Notes: a model not told the origin generated them from the sequence alone. 13,168 bases of DNA from Alphaproteobacteria bacterium (GCA_016780695.1 JADHLK010000028.1:1-13168), one strand, 5' to 3'. Numbered from the stretch's first letter, positions 1 to 7,640 are shown. Made by a program: numbers and translations.

Positions 1-54
1 CCTTGGGCCAGTTTGAAACTTGCCATATCTCACTGGCGATTTCAGGAGGAAGAT

Positions 55-909
55 GTGACGGTAAAAAGAGGTTACATAGATATCGAAACCGGGCAAATTC
101 ATTACCGCTATGCCGGTGAGCGCAAAAACCCGGTCATCACGCTGTTCCATCCCTCTCCCGGCTCATCACGCCAGCTGCATTATCTGATAGCCGCGCTGGC
201 CAAGACCCATTTCGTCTATGCCCCGGATACGCCGGGCAATGGCCTGTCCGATCCGCTGCCCCTCACGCAGCCGGAAATCGCAGATTATGCCGCCTCCCAT
301 CTGCAGGCCCTGAAGGCGCTGAGGGTAGATAGCTCAATCCTGTTTGGAACCCATACCGGGGCCAGCATCGCTGCCCATCTCAGCCAGCTACCGGACAATC
401 CGGCCACCCTGTTGATATTGGATAGTGTCGGTCTTTATGACCGCGCCGAACAACAAGACCTGCTGGCCGAGTATGCGCCGCCGAAAACTGCCACTGCCTC
501 AGGTGAGCATCTCTCATGGGCTTGGCATTTTGTCAAAAACCAATGGCTATTCTGGCCCTGGTATAAGGATGACAAAGAAAATCGGCTGCATCGAGGGCTG
601 CCCGAAATAGGCTATCTGCACGGGATGTGCGTTGATGTGCTGGAGAGCCTCGAAACCTATCATCTTTCCTATAATGCGGCTTTCCGGTTCGACAAGGAAG
701 CCTGTTTCAAGGGCATTGAGTGCCCTACCATCATTGCCTCTGACAAAGAGGATATGCTGTTCAAATATTTTCCCAGATTAAGCGCGCGTATCCCAAACTC
801 TGCTGAGCTTATTCACACCGGATGGCAAAATAGCGCCGCGGCAAAATCCAGTGTCACGCTGTTGCAGGAAAAGATAGGGGAGTTGGAAAAATCCGGCCTT
901 GACGCCTAA
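55..909 (+). CDS. alpha/beta hydrolase with His in place of the nucleophile Ser
   Basis: Predicted 284-residue alpha/beta-hydrolase-fold protein of the MhpC/haloalkane dehalogenase-like type; substrate unknown. Visible landmarks are the oxyanion-hole segment FHPSPGSS (residues 31-38), the strand-turn D-T-P-G-N-G-L-S (58-65), the nucleophile elbow G-T-H-T-G (98-102), a candidate acid in ASDKED (D230 or D233) and a candidate histidine H254. The elbow carries His100 where a Ser, Asp or Cys nucleophile is expected, so ordinary esterase chemistry is doubtful. I chose the GTG at 55 because AGGAGG at 44-49 sits five bases before it; an in-frame TTG at 13 would add 14 residues but has no such site. 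There is no signal peptide, so it is probably cytoplasmic. It is followed by a PhyH dioxygenase gene on the same strand, 169 bases away, so co-transcription is possible but not shown. The fold is secure; the function is not. Confidence 0.85.
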   Translation: MTVKRGYIDIETGQIHYRYAGERKNPVITLFHPSPGSSRQLHYLIAALAKTHFVYAPDTPGNGLSDPLPLTQPEIADYAASHLQALKALRVDSSILFGTHTGASIAAHLSQLPDNPATLLILDSVGLYDRAEQQDLLAEYAPPKTATASGEHLSWAWHFVKNQWLFWPWYKDDKENRLHRGLPEIGYLHGMCVDVLESLETYHLSYNAAFRFDKEACFKGIECPTIIASDKEDMLFKYFPRLSARIPNSAELIHTGWQNSAAAKSSVTLLQEKIGELEKSGLDA

Positions 910-956
910 CCAAACTGGCTTGCCCGCCAGACCCCGAGGATAGCCGGATGGGGGGC

Positions 957-1007
957 AGCTTGACGATGAGCCTAGCTTGACGATGAGCCCGGCTTGACGA
1001 TTAGCCG
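957..1007 (+). repeat. 17-bp tandem repeat, three copies
   Basis: Three head-to-tail 17-base units begin at 957, 974 and 991. The first two differ only at the last base (AGCTTGACGATGAGCCT and ...CCC); the third has G for the first A, T for G in GATGAG, and a final G. The core CTTGACG also occurs at the 3' end of the preceding hydrolase gene (898-904), so the array may have grown by duplication of that gene end. It lies entirely between two genes. Confidence 0.85.
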
Positions 1008-1009
1008 GG
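988..1009 (+). other. GC-rich hairpin in the hydrolase-dioxygenase gap
   Basis: CCCGGCT (988-994) and AGCCGGG (1003-1009) pair perfectly around an eight-base loop. No T-run follows (GAAATGAAAGA), so this is not a standard intrinsic terminator. It might act as an mRNA-stabilising or attenuating structure between the two genes, or be a by-product of the third repeat unit. Confidence 0.5.
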
Positions 1010-1078
1010 GAAATGAAAGACTTTCCGCATGGGTGGGGCCAGGCCTGCTTTTTTCCGCATCTGATGGGTGATTGAGTA

Positions 1079-1918
1079 ATGGGCAAATTTCTGAATACAG
1101 ATCAAATCCGGCAATATCAGGAATCCGGCTTTGTCAGCCCGCTTGATATTCTGAGCGAGGACGAGCTGCGCGCGATCAATGAGGAGATCGCATTTTTTGA
1201 GGAAAAAACCGGCAAACTCATTGATTTTCCCTACAAATCAAGATGTCACCAGATATTTGGCTGGGCTGACAGGCTGGTTCACCATCCAAAGATTCTGGAT
1301 GCGGTTGAAGATGTGATTGGCCCGGATATTCTATGCTATCATGCCACGCTTTGGGTAAAACCTGCCCGATCGCCTGCTTTTGTCAGGTGGCATCAAGACG
1401 GCACCTATTTTTTTCTCGACCCGGCGCTTCATGTGACCGCCTGGGTTGCGCTGACCCTCGCAGATGATGAGGCGGGCTGTATGCAAGTGATACCCGGCTC
1501 GCATAAGGGAGAGTTTTTGCAGCATGATGATGATGAAAACCCAGATAACCTGATCCCCAGAGGCCAGGGACTGGCCATGGAGGTCAATAGGGAACAGGCG
1601 GTCAGTATGCCTCTGCAAGCCGGGCAAATGTCCCTTCACCACACCAAATTATTCCACGCCTCTTTTGGCAATAACAGAGATACAAGACGCATTGGCTTTG
1701 GCATCAGCTATATTCCGGCTGCCACCCGTGATATTGGCAAAACCAAGGCGCACGCCCTTCTGGTAAGAGGGGAAGATCATTTCCATAATTTTCTGGCTGA
1801 AAAAAGGCTGGCAATTCCGGAGAGCCCGGAGCAATTTGCCTATCACCTTGATTTGATGCGGCAATTTCGCAAGCGTCAGGATGAGGGGGCAACCTTTTCC
1901 AAGGCCCAGCTGGATTAA
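1079..1918 (+). CDS. phytanoyl-CoA dioxygenase (PhyH) family protein
   Basis: A 279-residue, probably cytoplasmic, non-haem Fe(II)/2-oxoglutarate-dependent oxygenase of the PhyH family, of the usual length for bacterial members. The 2-His-1-carboxylate facial triad is visible: H105-Q-D107 in the RWHQDGTYFF segment and a distal histidine, most likely H193 in LFHASFGNN. R203 or R204 follows at the spacing expected for the 2-oxoglutarate carboxylate ligand. The segment MQVIPGSHKGE (135-145) is also typical of the family. Family members hydroxylate varied small molecules (acyl-CoAs, ectoine, phosphonates, secondary metabolites), so the substrate cannot be read from sequence. The ATG at 1079 has only a weak GATTGAG-type site upstream, and no better start is seen. 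The last codons (CAG CTG GAT TAA) form the first unit of a tandem repeat that runs on beyond the stop. Confidence 0.9.
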   Translation: MGKFLNTDQIRQYQESGFVSPLDILSEDELRAINEEIAFFEEKTGKLIDFPYKSRCHQIFGWADRLVHHPKILDAVEDVIGPDILCYHATLWVKPARSPAFVRWHQDGTYFFLDPALHVTAWVALTLADDEAGCMQVIPGSHKGEFLQHDDDENPDNLIPRGQGLAMEVNREQAVSMPLQAGQMSLHHTKLFHASFGNNRDTRRIGFGISYIPAATRDIGKTKAHALLVRGEDHFHNFLAEKRLAIPESPEQFAYHLDLMRQFRKRQDEGATFSKAQLD

Positions 1919-1952
1919 TCAGCTGGATAACTCAGCTGGATTAATCAGCTGG
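1907..1952 (+). repeat. 13-bp tandem repeat spanning the PhyH stop codon
   Basis: Units CAGCTGGATTAAT (1907-1919), CAGCTGGATAACT (1920-1932) and CAGCTGGATTAAT (1933-1945) are followed by a partial copy, CAGCTGG (1946-1952). The first unit supplies the last three codons and the TAA stop of the dioxygenase gene, so the array repeats the gene end. A one-unit change in copy number would not alter the protein because the stop is in the first unit. Confidence 0.85.
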
Positions 1953-2242
1953 CAAGCCACACTAAGCCGCTTGCGGGCAGTGTTGGGGCTGTATTTTACT
2001 GGATACTATCTTGGTTGCGGGGGCAGGATTTACTCAAGACCCTACAATTACAATGTGGGTATGAAGTCGTTGCGGGGGCACGCAACCGCCGTTACTTGCA
2101 CCTAAAATTTGCGAGAATTTAGTGTCTTTATGATTGCAATGGCTGTATTTGATCAAGTCGCTATGAGCAGAAAGCGAGTGTGGTCTGCTTGTATTATCTG
2201 CATTTAATCACCGTTTCAGCATTTTTATAGAGTCATTTATTA
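1953..2242. other. non-coding stretch between PhyH and the di-haem peroxidase
   Basis: I see no credible gene here: the only open frames are short, of biased composition and without ribosome binding sites. It holds a 12-base direct repeat GTTGCGGGGGCA (2014-2025 and 2069-2080). The second copy continues into CGCAAC (2081-2086), giving a six-base-pair hairpin GTTGCG/CGCAAC with a six-base loop. A weaker inverted pair, AGCAGA (2166-2171) and TCTGCT (2184-2189), lies closer to the peroxidase 3' end. The genes on either side converge here, so one or both structures may help to end transcription, but neither has a good T-run. Confidence 0.5.
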
Positions 2243-3618
2243 TTATTTGTCGACAGAGAAACCTGAAGGGACTTGATTTGGAATTCCAAATCTTAGTTTT
2301 TTGGCGGATCGCCCAGTTAGCGCATGCATGAATGCTACCAAATTTGCAATTTCTTCCTCTGAGAGAGGTATGGGTTTAATGTCAATTTTTTCTTCATACC
2401 TTTTCATCTCTATTCGGTCATCCCAAACCAAAAAATCAAAAGGTTCTAGCCAGGGGACACTTGGCAAATTTGCCATGTCCCGTTGCCAGTTTCTAAGTGA
2501 TGCAAGTGGATTTGAATGATGGCGAATAATGCCTTCCAGTTCAGGGAAAGCGCCGTTATGCCCATAAGGAGCTGTCAGCGCCACATTACGCAGTGATGGC
2601 GTGCGAAAACGGTAGGCATCTTCCAGCCTGTCTGTTTCTCCCATGCGGCCGACATCCCGGACATAAGGGTCAAAGCGCCGGGTGCGCCCGGGGCCAAAGG
2701 GCGGGATGGCCAGCGCGTGGAATTTCTGGTCCGTCAAGAGCGAACCGGAATGGCAGCTGGCACAATTTGCCTTGCCATAAAACAATTCCATGCCTTTTTT
2801 CTGGTCGGCATTGAGGGCCGCGCCATCGCCAGCCAAATAGGCATCAAACGGGGAATCACGGGATTCAAATTCCAGCGCAATGAAAGCGGCCAAAGCCTCA
2901 CCAATATGGGCAATGGTTACCTGCTCTGCTGTCTCTACATCATCAAAGACCTGAACAAACATCTCGCCATATTCCGGGATAATACGCACCCGCTTTGCCA
3001 GAATAGGCCACACATAATCTATCCGGTCATGAACCGCGCCTGCTACTTCATTTTCCTTTGGGTTGCCGGCCATTTCAAATTGTGCTGTCAGCGGGAAAAG
3101 CGCCTGTGTGCCCAGCACGCTCTCCAACCCTTGGGGCAGCCATTCCTCAGCCGGGCTGTTGAAATTATTATTGTAATCATCGCTCAAAGAGAGCCGCCCA
3201 TCATGGAACAGGACGGTAAAATCCTTGGCCCCCAGATTCCACAGGGCCGAGGCATTGCGCGGGATACGCTTTTTGATTTTGGCCGCCCCAAAACCGGGCA
3301 GCCGGTCTGGCCCAAGCCCGACCCCGCCCTCACCAATGCCAAGCGACAATCCATCTGCGCCGCCAAAACGCGGATGATGACAAGTGCCACAGGAAATATT
3401 GCGATTGCCAGAGAGAATTTTATCATAAAAAAGCAGCTGACCAATTTTCGCCCGTTCTTCGGAAAATTCATGGTAATCTGAGGCGGTCAGAGGGGCTGGC
3501 AGGGTTTCTGCCTGCGCGCCTGTCTGGGCAGCCAGTGTAAAAAGGGCAATAAACAGGAGCCATAAATGCTGAGAAAATGGGCGTTTCTTTTCTGTCTGGC
3601 ATTTACTGTCTGCATCAT
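2243..3618 (-). CDS. exported di-haem cytochrome c peroxidase / MauG-like protein, 5' end unresolved
   Basis: Periplasmic di-haem protein of the CCP/MauG family, which reduces H2O2 or carries out oxidative protein modification. Two haem c sites are visible: SCGTCHH (codons near 3394-3374) and NCASCH (near 2767-2750). Family segments such as FRTPSLRNVALTAPYGHNGAF follow the second site. A clear signal peptide (KKRPFSQHLWLLFIALFTL, cleavage after AQA near 3509) precedes a mature part of about 421 residues, normal for the family. The reading frame has no ATG, GTG or TTG just before the signal peptide. The nearest sensible start, the ATG pair at 3618-3613, is in another frame; one extra A in the A-rich stretch at 3584-3591 would join it to the peroxidase, giving a basic n-region ending RQKRKRPFSQH. 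The start given is therefore provisional: an indel or a non-AUG start is possible. The 5' end overlaps the divergent Sel1 gene. Confidence 0.75.
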
Positions 3619-4057
3619 GGCGCGGCCGGGCCTTGGCGAAATTGAACAGGCGCGTGATTTGATGGAAGCGAATGAATTTGAAGCTGCTTTTCGCGAATTG
3701 TGGCCAGCCGCCCGATCCGGCAACGCCGATGCCGAGGAATTGATCGGGATTATGTATGCGATGGGGCTTGGGGTTAAGCAAGATTATCAGCGCGCTTTTG
3801 ATTGGTATTTGCGCTCGGCGATGAAAGGTCATCCAGGAGCGCAATCGGGTGTAGGATGGTATTATGAGCTCGGGCTCGGCATGCCTCAGCCAGATTTGGT
3901 GCGCGCCTATATGTGGTATGTTTTGTCCGCTATCGGCGGCGATCCGGACGCGGCGATCAGTCAAGAGGAGGTGATCAAGAAAATGACACTGGAACAGATT
4001 GAACAGGCCAATCAGATGATTGATGATTACCGTGTCTGGCTTTATCCGTTTCGCTGA
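3566..4057 (+). CDS. exported Sel1-repeat protein
   Basis: A 163-residue protein with an N-terminal hydrophobic export signal (about residues 4-24) and two Sel1-like (TPR-related) helical repeats at about 53-88 (NADAEELIGIMYAMGLGV..., then YQRAFDWYLRSA) and 89-125 (GAQSGVGWYYELGLG, then AYMWYVLSAIGG). A charged helix with EQIEQANQMIDDY ends the protein. Sel1 proteins serve as protein-binding scaffolds, often in the envelope; the partner here is unknown. The ATG at 3566 is supported by AGGAG at 3555-3559, six bases upstream. Its first ~50 bases lie opposite the signal-peptide region of the divergent di-haem peroxidase, so the two genes cannot both be read at full rate without interference. A link with the exported peroxidase is plausible from this arrangement, but not shown. 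Confidence 0.85.
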   Translation: MLRKWAFLFCLAFTVCIMARPGLGEIEQARDLMEANEFEAAFRELWPAARSGNADAEELIGIMYAMGLGVKQDYQRAFDWYLRSAMKGHPGAQSGVGWYYELGLGMPQPDLVRAYMWYVLSAIGGDPDAAISQEEVIKKMTLEQIEQANQMIDDYRVWLYPFR

Positions 4058-4095
4058 CATGTTATGCAACAAAGAATCTGGCAAGAGGGAAAAAT

Positions 4096-4123
4096 CCCGG
4101 GCATCACCGCAGCAATGCCCGGG
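4096..4123. terminator. bidirectional intrinsic terminator
   Basis: CCCGGGCAT (4096-4104) and ATGCCCGGG (4115-4123) form a perfect nine-base-pair stem with a ten-base loop. On the minus strand it is followed by ATTTTTCCC, a good T-run for ending the TRAP operon after dctP. On the plus strand TTATTATTG follows, which could end the Sel1 transcript. It sits in the 83-base gap between these two convergent genes. Confidence 0.9.
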
Positions 4124-4140
4124 TTATTATTGTGACGCAA

Positions 4141-5196
4141 TTAGTTGATATCCTTACCGCGTCCGCCATTCACATCAGCTTCTGCCGCGCTGACAGCAGC
4201 TGTGAAAGCGTTGAAGACTTCTTCGCCGCCCTTCACATTTGACTTGAACCAGTCATAGACCGGGGCTGCTGCTTTCTTGAAGGCCGCCTTTTCGGCAGGA
4301 GTCGGCACATAAAGATCGCCACCACCGGCAACGAAATCTGCATAGGCCTGAATGGATTTGCGTTTCGGTGAGGCAAAGGTTGCCTGCTGAAGCTGGTAGA
4401 AACCATCCACCACAACAGTTCTCAGACCTTCTGGCATGGCCATGAATTTATCATTATTCATCCACCACAGCGCGCCCATATAGGCATGGCCATCAAGCGT
4501 AACATATTGCAGGCCAGCATCCGGGAATTTCATGCCCATGATATCGGTGATGCCGTTTTTGGACCCTTCAACAACGCCTGTCTGGAAGCTGGTGAACAGC
4601 TCTGGCCACGGAATCGGTGTCGGGGATGCGCCCAGTGCCTTAACCAGCTCTTGCGGCAGGTCCGCTACAACTGTGCGGATTTTCAGACCACCCAGATCAT
4701 CCGGGTTTTGCACCCGGCGCTTGGTGTTGGCAAAGTTACGCCAGCCGCCAGTATTGCCAACCGTCATCAGCCGGATCTTGCCGCCTGAATCTTTCAGGGC
4801 CATGTCACGCAACTTGCGGGTAAAATCACCGGACAGAACATGCTCAGCAATCCGGTCATCAGACATCAGATACGGCACATCGAGAATCTGCACATATGGG
4901 AAAATGCCAGCGGCCCCCCCGGATGTGGAGATGTAAACATCGATAGACCCATCTGCAACACCTTGCAGACATTCTGCGCCTTTTGAGCACAGCTGCGTGC
5001 CGACGAACAATTCAACAGCAATCGCACCGTTTGAGGCACTCTCAACATAGTTTTTGAAAACAACGAGGCCGTCATAATCCTCATCATTTTCATTTGAGTT
5101 GGCAGTCGCCCGGATTGTGTAATCCGCCGCTTGCGCAACAACAGCTGTGACCGCCAGCATGGCAGCCAGTATCAGCGGTTGGAATATCTTCTTCAT
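4141..5196 (-). CDS. dctP: TRAP transporter periplasmic substrate-binding protein (DctP)
   Basis: A 351-residue solute receptor of a tripartite ATP-independent periplasmic (TRAP) transporter; it captures a small organic anion in the periplasm and hands it to DctQM. A signal peptide is clear (MKK start, hydrophobic core to residue 20, cleavage after AQA at 23). The family signature lies at 168-211: DLGGLKIRTV with R174, the arginine that normally binds the ligand's acid group, then ALGASPTPIPWPELFTSFQTG and VVEG. C70 and C76 could form a disulfide. GGAGG six bases upstream of the ATG at 5196 fixes the start. It is the last gene of a six-gene operon, 33 bases after dctM, and is followed by a strong terminator; the P-last order is less usual than P-Q-M. 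The bound arginine suggests a carboxylate or, in this context, a sulfonate ligand. Confidence 0.95.
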   Translation of the reverse strand: MKKIFQPLILAAMLAVTAVVAQAADYTIRATANSNENDEDYDGLVVFKNYVESASNGAIAVELFVGTQLCSKGAECLQGVADGSIDVYISTSGGAAGIFPYVQILDVPYLMSDDRIAEHVLSGDFTRKLRDMALKDSGGKIRLMTVGNTGGWRNFANTKRRVQNPDDLGGLKIRTVVADLPQELVKALGASPTPIPWPELFTSFQTGVVEGSKNGITDIMGMKFPDAGLQYVTLDGHAYMGALWWMNNDKFMAMPEGLRTVVVDGFYQLQQATFASPKRKSIQAYADFVAGGGDLYVPTPAEKAAFKKAAAPVYDWFKSNVKGGEEVFNAFTAAVSAAEADVNGGRGKDIN

Positions 5197-5229
5197 ATTT
5201 TCCTCCTTTTGGTGAACGCGTCGAAGATA

Positions 5230-6519
5230 CTAAGAGACAAATCCTGTTAATCGAGGAATTGTCATGGAAATAGCCGGAATGAAGGTTATCAAGAAGATAA
5301 CGATGATTTCGACTAGCAGAAAAGGTAAAATGGCACGCGTGATTTCTTCTATGCGCTCTCCAGAAACAGAGGAGGCAACAAACAGCACAAGCCCCATGGG
5401 CGGCGTCGCCAGCCCAACAGTCAGATTCACACTCATAATAATGGCAAAATGCACCGGATGGATGCCAAGATCGACAAATATGGGCCCCAAAATCGGCCCC
5501 AATATGATAATCGCCGGCCCGGCATCCAAAAACATTCCCACAATGAATAATAAAATATTTATTAAAAACAGTAAGATCAGCGGGTTTTCTGAAATTGACA
5601 GAATAAGGCTGGCTAAATATTCCGGGGCATGGCTGAGGCTGACGACGGTTTTGAAGGCCATCGCCGCCCCTACCAGCAGCAACACCACCGCTGAGGTCAT
5701 GGAGGCCCGGCTCAACACCTCTGGCAAATCGGCCATCCGCAATGTTCGCATGACAAAAAAGCCGATAAAGACCGCATAGCCAACCGCAACCGCTGCCGCC
5801 TCAGTCGGCGTGAAAACACCCAGCAAGATGCCGCCCAGAATAATCACCGGGGTCATCAGCGGGAAAAAGGCTTTCAGCGAAGCCTGTCCGCGCTCCGGCC
5901 AGCTGTAGCGTCTGCTGGCGGGGGGGAAATCTCTCAGATTGGCCATGACTTTGACCATGAGCATCAGGCCCACACCGACCAGAATACCAGGCACAATGCC
6001 AGCAAGGAACAGGGCCGCGACGCTCTCTCCCATTACATAGGCATAGATAATCATAATACCCGACGGCGGGATAATTGGCCCTATGACTGAACTGGCTGCG
6101 GTGATCGCGGCGGCGAAGCGGCGGCTATAACCCTGTTTCACCATCGCCGGAACCAGCATCGATCCCAAGGCCGATGTATCAGCAACCGCAGACCCGGACA
6201 GGCCCGCAAACAAGATAGAAGACAGGATATTTACATGCGCCAGACCGCCGCGCAAATGCCCCATCATAGCTTGCGCGAATTCCACCAGCCGGGCGGTAAT
6301 CCCGCCCCGATTCATCAGCTCACCCGCCAGCATGAAAAAGGGAATCGCCATCAGCGGAAAACTGTCTATGCCGTTATAGACATTCCGGTAAAGCAGGATG
6401 ATATCGCGCTCTTGCCCGTTCAGCCACAGCAACAGGCCAGGGGCCGCCAGCAAGGCAAAAAACACCGGCAAACCAACCAGAAGCAGGATCAGAAAAACTG
6501 GCAAAAACCAGATCAGCAT
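5230..6519 (-). CDS. dctM: TRAP transporter large permease (DctM)
   Basis: A 429-residue inner-membrane protein with about 12 hydrophobic segments, the ion-coupled transport subunit of a TRAP system. Family motifs are evident: FPLMAIPFFMLAGELMNRGG (residues 54-73), ILFAGLSGSAVADTSALGS (102-120) and GPIIPPSGIMIIYAY (from 147), plus the C-terminal half-repeat NLTVGLATPPMGLVLF. Length matches the family norm of about 430. Its ATG overlaps the dctQ stop in TAATG, so translation is probably coupled to dctQ. The enzyme genes upstream in the same operon suggest it imports their substrate. Confidence 0.96.
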   Translation of the reverse strand: MLIWFLPVFLILLLVGLPVFFALLAAPGLLLWLNGQERDIILLYRNVYNGIDSFPLMAIPFFMLAGELMNRGGITARLVEFAQAMMGHLRGGLAHVNILSSILFAGLSGSAVADTSALGSMLVPAMVKQGYSRRFAAAITAASSVIGPIIPPSGIMIIYAYVMGESVAALFLAGIVPGILVGVGLMLMVKVMANLRDFPPASRRYSWPERGQASLKAFFPLMTPVIILGGILLGVFTPTEAAAVAVGYAVFIGFFVMRTLRMADLPEVLSRASMTSAVVLLLVGAAMAFKTVVSLSHAPEYLASLILSISENPLILLFLINILLFIVGMFLDAGPAIIILGPILGPIFVDLGIHPVHFAIIMSVNLTVGLATPPMGLVLFVASSVSGERIEEITRAILPFLLVEIIVIFLITFIPAISMTIPRLTGFVS

Positions 6520-7097
6520 TATTCAACCCCTCTCTGGTCACTATTCTTTATTGGCTTGAGGGCCGCCTCTTTGCCCGCGAGGGTCACCGCCATCCGCAGC
6601 AGCAATTCCAGATTAACCAGAACCATCAGGCAAAAGCCGACAAACAAGGACATATAAGCCCAGGCCAGCTTTATCTTCACCGCTTTCATGCCGATAAGAT
6701 GCAAGGGAACCTTCAAAGAGGAGCTGGCAAAGAGCCAGCCGGAAGAGACATGTGCCCAGCCCAGCTTGACTGCCACCAGCAACACCATCATCGACACCAG
6801 CAACAGGAAAAAAATCAGCAGCTTGCACACCAGACCGGGCAGCAAGGTCTGGATACCGTCAATCGCCACCATACTGCCTTGCCGCAGCGCGACTGGGCCC
6901 ATCAATCCGGCCAGCCACAACATCAAAAACCGGGCGGCTTCATCTGGCCAGGGCAGCGCGTTATTCAGCACATAGCGAAAAAAGACCTGGGTCAGGATGA
7001 TGACCACCATCAACCCCATGGCAAAGACGGACAGCTGGCGGCCAAGATAGCCTGCCATATCGTTGAACCATTCCAGAGGTTTGATCAGCGCCAACAC
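6519..7097 (-). CDS. dctQ: TRAP transporter small permease (DctQ)
   Basis: A 192-residue membrane protein with four hydrophobic segments (about 21-43, 55-74, 88-111 and 143-168), the small subunit that pairs with DctM. The family hallmark is the segment PWPDEAARFLMLWLAGLMG (49-67) followed by ALRQGSMVAID (70-80). The best start is GTG at 7097, with GGGGGA about eight bases upstream; no in-frame ATG lies near. It follows the flavin reductase gene by 33 bases and overlaps dctM by one base, so enzymes and transporter appear to share one transcript. Confidence 0.93.
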   Translation of the reverse strand: MLALIKPLEWFNDMAGYLGRQLSVFAMGLMVVIILTQVFFRYVLNNALPWPDEAARFLMLWLAGLMGPVALRQGSMVAIDGIQTLLPGLVCKLLIFFLLLVSMMVLLVAVKLGWAHVSSGWLFASSSLKVPLHLIGMKAVKIKLAWAYMSLFVGFCLMVLVNLELLLRMAVTLAGKEAALKPIKNSDQRGVE

Positions 7098-7130
7098 TAT
7101 CTGCTTCCCCCGATACCCATAACCCCTGTC

Positions 7131-7640
7131 TTAACCGGCACTGTTGTAGCTGCCTTGGATATAGGTCAGCGGCACCCCATCAAAAACAGATACTCGTTCC
7201 ACCAAACCTAATAGCAAAGAATGGTCTCCGCCGTCATAATCTGCAAAATAACGACATTCAAAGCGGGCGAGGCACCCATCCAGCAGCGGCACCTGCTGGT
7301 CGTTCACAGACCAGCTTGCCTGTTCAAACGCCTGCCCTGATTTTGCAAAGGCAATACACAACTCCTTGGCCTCTACCGGCATCACATGAACCGCAAAACT
7401 TTTTGCCCGCATGAACGCGTGATAGCGGCTTGAGTTTTTTGTCGGACACCAGACGATCAGGGCCGGATCGAGGGATACGCTGGTAAAGCTGTTCACCGTT
7501 ATTCCCAGCGGGCCTATCTGACTCATGCAGGTGACGATTGTAACGCCGGTTGGAAATTGGCCCAGCGCCTTGCGATAGTCACCGGCCCGGTCCCCGTCCG
7601 GGCGAAAGCTGTTTGTTGGATGCTGCAAAAGATTGTTCAT
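7131..7640 (-). CDS. NAD(P)H:flavin reductase, partner of the monooxygenase (SmoA/HpaC-like)
   Basis: A 169-residue protein of the short-chain flavin reductase family (HpaC/Fre-like split-barrel fold), which uses NAD(P)H to make free FMNH2 for a separate oxygenase. Family features are the N-terminal ALGQFPTGVTIVT (25-37), GITVNSFTSVSLDPALIVWC (46-65) with a serine-rich FMN phosphate region around 69-72, and the G-D-H motif at 138-140 close to the C-terminus. Length is typical. The ATG overlaps the stop of the aldo/keto reductase gene by four bases (ATGA), implying coupled translation. With a flavin-dependent monooxygenase two genes upstream, it is very probably the reductase half of a two-component system. 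In the Agrobacterium sulfoquinovose cluster the equivalent is SmoA. Confidence 0.92.
   Translation of the reverse strand: MNNLLQHPTNSFRPDGDRAGDYRKALGQFPTGVTIVTCMSQIGPLGITVNSFTSVSLDPALIVWCPTKNSSRYHAFMRAKSFAVHVMPVEAKELCIAFAKSGQAFEQASWSVNDQQVPLLDGCLARFECRYFADYDGGDHSLLLGLVERVSVFDGVPLTYIQGSYNSAG

Noticed and set aside
13..54. TTG start for the alpha/beta hydrolase
   Set aside because: No ribosome binding site; the GTG at 55 has AGGAGG five bases upstream and gives a normal N-terminus.
957..1007. CRISPR-like array
   Set aside because: The 17-base units are directly adjacent with no spacers; it is a simple tandem repeat.
1881..2105. Plus-strand open frame over the PhyH end and the gap
   Set aside because: Overlaps the PhyH 3' end in another frame, runs through the 13-bp repeats, and has no ribosome binding site or domain.
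2717..3481. 254-residue plus-strand open frame
   Set aside because: Antisense to the conserved haem-binding core of the peroxidase; composition is that of a shadow frame.
3619..4084. Upstream in-frame extension of the peroxidase open frame on the minus strand
   Set aside because: It lies wholly opposite the Sel1 gene, has no family resemblance, and comes before a clear signal peptide that must be N-terminal.
5264..5779. 171-residue plus-strand open frame
   Set aside because: Antisense to dctM; rich in Lys, Ile, Ser and Thr as expected opposite a membrane-protein gene.
6699..7211. 170-residue plus-strand open frame rich in Gln and His
   Set aside because: Antisense to dctQ; the bias comes from the complement of hydrophobic codons.
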